This document shows positions 59,640-64,000 of a DNA stretch of 64,000 bases, piece after piece; within the stretch, counting starts at the first letter, position 1; the number at the start of each line of letters is the position of its first letter. The notes under the pieces were generated by a model. That model was not told where the DNA came from and did no database searches. It worked only from the letters and a program-made list of their open reading frames with translations. The DNA comes from Serripes groenlandicus (Eukaryota; Mollusca; Bivalvia; Cardiida; Cardiidae): contig JASEVX010000003.1 in NCBI GenBank assembly GCA_031761405.1, forward strand, positions 18,438,489 through 18,502,488, read 5' to 3'. Made by a program: the position numbers and the translations under genes.

Positions 59640-59778
59640 CAGAGTGACAATTATAGACGAAATTCTGTCAAAAATGGGAACTGTTAATTTCGGAGGCTTC
59701 TATGATGTATTAGCGAAAAGTGCAGAGACGGAGTTTGGTCTAGATCTACACGAGTCGCAAATGCCCAAAGATTTATAG
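59640..59778 (+). pseudogene. possible CARD-like exon remnant
   Basis: After a possible acceptor (CTATTATCACAG) about 44 open codons end at a TAG: IIDEILSKMGTVNFGGFYDV, then a short helical end. The pattern Leu-x2-Leu, Gly, Phe-x2-Phe-x2-Leu resembles helices 4-6 of CARD domains. The upstream part of the frame crosses the tRNA-like remnant and is unlikely to be coding. Speculative; could be chance. Confidence 0.2.
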
Positions 59779-60593
59779 ACTAGTCCCTTGGTGCCATTCA
59801 ATCAATTTGCAGTAGATGACGTTGGAAACATCTTGAGAAAAATATGGAGTCTTTAGAAGTATATATATCGAATCATAAAGTCAAAAACATTGTGGCAAAT
59901 CGAGACATAGCTAGCTCATTTTTCAGTGTTTTCAAAATATATATTTGGACACAGGCGACGGTTATACATTTTCAAAATATATATATTTGGACACAGGCGA
60001 CGGTTATCCTTGAGAACAACACAAGTTGTAATAACCAGCGTTTTTAAAATATCTAGACCCCGTTCCAAGGAGACCGTGACGATCGAAAAACATATAAAGG
60101 ATTTCTTTATAGACCATGATTTCTTGAACTTACAGCGTCATAGTTATCATGTCTTGATCAGTATTAGACATTGGCCCGGTGTTGTCAATAATAACCCTTT
60201 TTTTTCAAAGATCAGACTATAGTTTATGAATGCCGATCATTGTCTACAATGTATGCACATTGTGTTTTAATGTTGAATATCACAATGTAGCGGTTAATGC
60301 GTTAACAGCAATGTTTTAAAAGACGTATATTGTATTATGCAAGGAGCAGTCTGCACTAGTACTATAAATAACCCAAGTTTACCCTTAAGACACATTAGTT
60401 TGAACCTACAAATTTGGGCTTGATACGTATGAACTGGTAAATCTTTAACTCTGGTATACCGATTACTCGGTAGATATTGAAAGCGGCTTACCATAAAGGC
60501 CGAACAAAGGACCGTACTCATAAAACAATATCAGTCAATGTTTCCTTGATTCAAAATGATCCCGCTACCGAATTACTCTACAAATAAAATATT
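59779..60593. other. non-coding DNA
   Basis: Contains a direct repeat of about 35 bp (TTTTCAAAATATATATTTGG and GACACAGGCGACGGTTAT at about 59931 and 59969). The frames here are short and lie across that repeat or lack features. Confidence 0.5.
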
Positions 60594-60667
60594 GGTCAAA
60601 GGGAAGTTATTCATTTTTCATCAGAATTATCCGCTCCGCAAGCTGATCCGAATTACTTCCCTTTGAC
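60594..60667. repeat. 74-bp imperfect palindrome
   Basis: Left arm GGTCAAAGGGAAGTTATTC and right arm GAATTACTTCCCTTTGACC are complementary with one or two changes. It may be a small foldback transposon or structured DNA. Confidence 0.7.
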
Positions 60668-60869
60668 CATTGGCCGAGTTTAACTTTGCCCTGTTAATCC
60701 GCTAAACAAACTAGCTGCGAGTGGGGTTTGTACACGCGCCAAATGGCAATATACATACGGACTGCTGGCGCAATAAATACAACAAGTTCACGGGATCGAG
60801 AGGTGGAACCTGTCACTTCTTAATACCAGTACCAGATATTACGACGGCAAACTGAAGTTTGAATATGCC

Positions 60870-62040
60870 CAACGTGACTGTTACACATGTCCGTGAATAT
60901 CTATGGTATTAAAATGTAGGAGACGGGTTTGGCACCTGTTCATGTAACTGTAAAGAGTACGATTTAAAAATGTTACGCACACCGGCTTCAAACCTGTTTC
61001 CTTCGTATCCATAGCAATGGACCTTATCTCGGGACATCAAAACTCGACTCTAGCTTCATTGTTAAATAGTTACCTTATCTCGGGACATCAAAACTCGACT
61101 CTAGTTTCATTGTTAAATAGTTTACCACATTTGCAGGAAGAAGGAGACATAGATGAAATACAGTTTCCATAGTTTTGTCTAAATGTTTTCATTTTTTTTG
61201 CATATGAAAACATGTTAAACCATTGAAAATTTACGAAGAAAGTACTCATATGTATCGCTTATTAATAACAATATAATATAATGTAAACAAGAAGATATAT
61301 CGTTATCTTTGCAAATATATTTGTTGTAATGATACCCGAAATCAAGAATGTTTCCAATAAAGGGTTTATATATTTGATGTACCTAACCAACCCTTCCTCA
61401 CATACAACAACAACAACTAGAAATAAACAACAGACGCACTTGGAAACATTTAGAAATCAAAAATTGTAACATAAGGATGAATTTTCAATTGCTCTTTTTC
61501 TACCGTTGAATAATTGAATAAGTAAGTGTCTGCATTTGGAAAATGTTTCTAAATGTTTCAAATGTTATTTGTGGAACGTTTTTGGATGCTAATCAAAATA
61601 GTGTGTTTAACCTTTTTCTACCTGCAGACACATTCTTAAGTATATGCAGCTGGTCACTTTTGAAATCATTAGGCAAAAGGTGAAATAAATCTTAATGAAC
61701 AATTTTTAAATTTCCATGTTTTCAAAGCTATCAAATGATTATATTATTTCATCTATGGACGACCGATCAGTCGACAGAAAACATGATTCAGGAAATTCCG
61801 AATCATGACAGTAAATATCATACGATGGTCAAATAGTTATATTCTCTGATATCTGCATTATCAAATCAGGAACATAAATCTTAACCTCATACGGACATAT
61901 GTTGACGCCTCTGCAGCAGACGACGTTTGAAAACACTACATGGCATTTCTCCTTTGGCCACAACGCCTTTAATTCTATTCAATAATTAAACTTCCATATA
62001 CATATGTTTGCCAATATATTAATCCAACATTCAGCAGCCA
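60870..62040 (+). repeat. dispersed ~1-kb repeat, copy B
   Basis: Same orientation as 2259-3271. Differences include a tandem duplication of about 50 bp (ATCTCGGGACATCAAAACTC at 61026 and 61077), an extra CAA unit near 61408, and an insertion of about 100 bp at about 61742-61842 (TCATCTATGGACGACCGATC) that ends by repeating its flank (AATAGTTATATT). Confidence 0.85.
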
Positions 62041-62261
62041 GATGTCTCATACAATGCCTGATAATTAATTTCACTTATTATACCTCACGTGACTTTGTAA
62101 CGTTAAATTATCATATACTCATCATGGGCAATTTCTAATTATTACCTGATTCGCTATATACATGTCAATACATATCTGTTATTTTTAGCTGTTTTACATG
62201 AAAGCTATCAATTTGTCTAGGATTGAACTATTCCCAACATGTTAACGCGCGTTATAATTTT

Positions 62262-62493
62262 ATTAATAAACTAGTTAAATTATGCGTTTTTCATGAAGAT
62301 ATATAATAAAACAGCTATTTACTCCCTTTGAGGTGAAAAACTATTCTTCCTCGCAAATGACTATTGACCCGAAATAGAGAACTATTGACCTCGACTTCGT
62401 CTCGGTCAATAGTTCTCTATTTCGGGTCAATAGTCATTCACTTGGAAGAATAGTTTTTCACTATTGACCTCAAGAGGAGTAAATAGCTGTATA
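62262..62493 (+). mobile_element. palindromic foldback element, copy 1
   Basis: CAGCTATTTACTCC (62312) and GGAGTAAATAGCTG (to 62489) form the ends. The centre TTGACCCGAAATAGAGAACT is complementary to AGTTCTCTATTTCGGGTCAA. Almost the entire element pairs with itself. The left flank (AATAAACTAGTTAAATTATG) is also shared with copy 2. Confidence 0.85.
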
Positions 62494-62821
62494 TTATTAT
62501 ATACCTACTATGAATCAAAGTATTTGATTGGACGAGAAGCAGTCACGTGTGATTCAATAAAAAATGACTATTTGACTCCTTTTCGCTTTTATTCTAAAAT
62601 TCAGGTCCAATAGTCCATTTTCGAGTCAATAGTTCATCTGTTATGACGTTATTGTTTGAAATGACGTCATGCACGTGTATACATAACCAACATTTTAACG
62701 CGCGTGCCATGTAACAGTATACTGCATTCTTTCTGCATTTACAATAATAATCCTGTGTTTATGTTAGAATCTACATTTATGTTTCATAAATTTACCCAAT
62801 TAAAATGATGACAGCAATGTA
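62494..62821. other. spacer between the two foldback copies
   Basis: Contains related fragments (TCAATAAAAAATGACTATTT, TCGAGTCAATAGTTCATC) and a CRE/E-box pair at 62662-62677 (TGACGTCA, CACGTG). Confidence 0.6.
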
Positions 62822-63060
62822 ATAAATAAACTAGTTAAAATATGCGTTTTTCATGAAGATATATAATAAAACAGCTATTTACTCCCTTTGAGTTCAATGG
62901 TGAAAAACTATTCTTCCTCGCAAATGACTATTGACCCGAAATAGAGAACTATTAACCTCGACTTCGTCTCGGTCAATAGTTCTCTATTTCGGGTCAATAG
63001 TCATTGACTTGGATAAATAGTTTTTCACTATTGACCTCAAGAGGAGTAAATAGCTGTATA
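62822..63060 (+). mobile_element. palindromic foldback element, copy 2
   Basis: Direct repeat of copy 1 at a 560-bp offset with few changes (one arm reads CTATTAACCTCG instead of CTATTGACCTCG, and a short TTCAAT insertion near 62893). Ends CAGCTATTTACTCC at 62872 and GGAGTAAATAGCTG to 63055. Confidence 0.85.
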
Positions 63061-63087
63061 CTGTTTCCCTCTCGCGCTATGACGTGG

Positions 63088-63123
63088 CACGTGCATGACG
63101 TCATTTAAAACAATTACGTCACC
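63088..63123. promoter_or_regulatory. CRE and E-box motifs, inverted relative to 62643-62677
   Basis: CACGTG (63088-63093), then TGACGTCA (63096-63103), a second TTACGTCAC (63115-63123). The segment at 62643-62677 (ATTGTTTGAAATGACGTCAT, GCACGTG) is its inverted copy. TGACGTCA is the consensus for CREB/ATF factors and CACGTG for bHLH factors. The motifs lie about 130 bp upstream of the ATG at 63226. A promoter role is inference. Confidence 0.4.
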
Positions 63124-63225
63124 GTTATAATTCAACTTTCCAAACGGCATTTACAACAAAAGCTCTTGACTTCATTCATAAATTGTCAAGAATGTTATTA
63201 TTTTAATCAGACGTAAACAAACAAA

Positions 63226-63612
63226 ATGTCAAGTTTTGACGATATTTCAGAAAGAGAACTGACTATTTTACTTGAACACAGGGATTCTTTGGGTACACAA
63301 AATGTGATAGTGTTTTAAGTTAGTGTTTTAAGATATTACCGCAGTGAGAAACACGTCCTGGATTTTCCGTCTAAGACGATTGAAAAATCTGAACTGAATA
63401 ACTTGCTCAAAACGTATATAATCACGGTGATAGACGTGAACTTGTGCAGCAGCAGTCTAACAGCTACAGGGCATACACGGGACTTTAGACAGAAGACGAT
63501 TCCCGACGGGCTGGAATTTGACACCCCGAATGATTCCGGGAAATATACATTGGCCGGATTTTACATCTCAATACCCGGAGTACACAAAGCATCTCCCACT
63601 ATGGGGATTTAG
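63226..63612 (+). pseudogene. broken reading frame, possibly Crypton/DUF3504-related
   Basis: An ATG frame of 30 codons (MSSFDDISERELTILLEHRD) ends at TAA 63316-63318. The same frame is then open for about 98 codons, including VLRYYRSEKHVLDF and KSELNNLLKTY. That order resembles, from memory, the N-terminus of tyrosine-recombinase-derived (Crypton/DUF3504) proteins common in bivalves. A 13-bp direct duplication (TAGTGTTTTAAGT) spans the stop. The rest is not recognised and no catalytic recombinase part is present. Either a dead fragment or an exon with a splice I cannot see. Confidence 0.35.
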
Positions 63613-63686
63613 ACAACATTATTGGCTCTAGGGTGGGGAATTATACCTTAAAAAGGAAAACTTGTCTAATTCCCCTGGGTCTGCCC

Positions 63687-63718
<32 letters not shown>
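63687..63718. repeat. poly-C tract
   Basis: About 30 consecutive C followed by GGGG. The length is probably inexact. The upstream frame that gives a proline run is not a gene. Confidence 0.9.
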
Positions 63719-63719
<1 letters not shown>

Positions 63720-63789
63720 GGCAAAATATTGATAGGTGCATTATTTAATGGTAATTTTGGTAACAGTCAAAACTGTTGTCCCTTTGTGT

Positions 63790-64000
63790 CAGGACAGTTC
63801 AGATATCATCCCATTTACCTCGGGACAACCTCGGGACAACAGTTCAGATATCATCCCATCTAGCTCGGGACAACAGTTCATATATCATCAGATCTACCTT
63901 GGGCAACAGTTCAGATATCATCCCCTCTACCTCGGGACAACAGTTCATATATCATCCCATCTACCTCGGGCAACAGTTTAGATATCATCCCCTCTACCCC
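63790..64000 (+). repeat. 34-bp minisatellite, runs off the window
   Basis: Six or more units of CAGTTCAGATATCATCCCAT followed by CTACCTCGGGACAA, truncated by the window end. Confidence 0.9.

Noticed and set aside
63633..63863. Frame with a proline run
   Set aside because: The run is the poly-C tract and the rest is minisatellite.

Overview
The window looks like gene-poor, repeat-dense nuclear DNA from an invertebrate, most likely a bivalve mollusc. That assignment is inference. It rests on an AT-rich background, tRNA-derived SINEs of a type common in molluscs, a Ty3/gypsy retrotransposon, a LINE relic, pearl/HINE-like elements with about 155-170 bp tandem cores, and a B-box/beta-propeller (TRIM-like) gene without a RING. 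There is no bacterial-style gene packing, and no functional rRNA or tRNA gene or CRISPR array was seen.

Layout. 1-12,900: mostly unique AT-rich DNA with piggyBac-type MITEs (TTAA target sites), one end of a 1-kb dispersed repeat (2259-3271), a nearly perfect 701-bp tandem duplication (6583-7984), two SINEs and a roughly 110-bp tandem array. 12,985-22,440: back-to-back tandem families (88, about 50, about 167 and about 35 bp units) and a mosaic of diverged 400-500 bp units. 24,411-24,610 is an assembly gap. 25,310-29,575: three further satellite families abutting each other (52, 55 and about 187 bp units). 29,970-30,660: LINE relic. 30,891-32,435: helitron-like element with a tandem core. 32,543-33,765: three nearly concentric inverted-repeat structures.

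36,560-50,690: one large 43-bp satellite field with a reversal of unit orientation near 44,009. It is interrupted by a 6.77-kb Ty3/gypsy element (37,066-43,835, minus strand, paired 268-bp LTRs, CTAG target duplication, several frameshifts in pol) and by a second tandem-cored element (44,568-45,695).

Genes. Two loci look like host protein-coding genes. One is on the minus strand (52,565-55,257): an unrecognised, low-complexity protein of about 900 residues split into two overlapping frames at an A5 run. The other is on the plus strand (57,601-58,803): a 400-residue B-box plus propeller protein, probably in one coding exon. A broken reading frame at 63,226-63,612 follows a pair of palindromic foldback elements and CRE/E-box motifs. 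The last 220 bp are a 34-bp minisatellite running off the window. I see no gene cluster working as a pathway. The main biology is transposon and satellite turnover.
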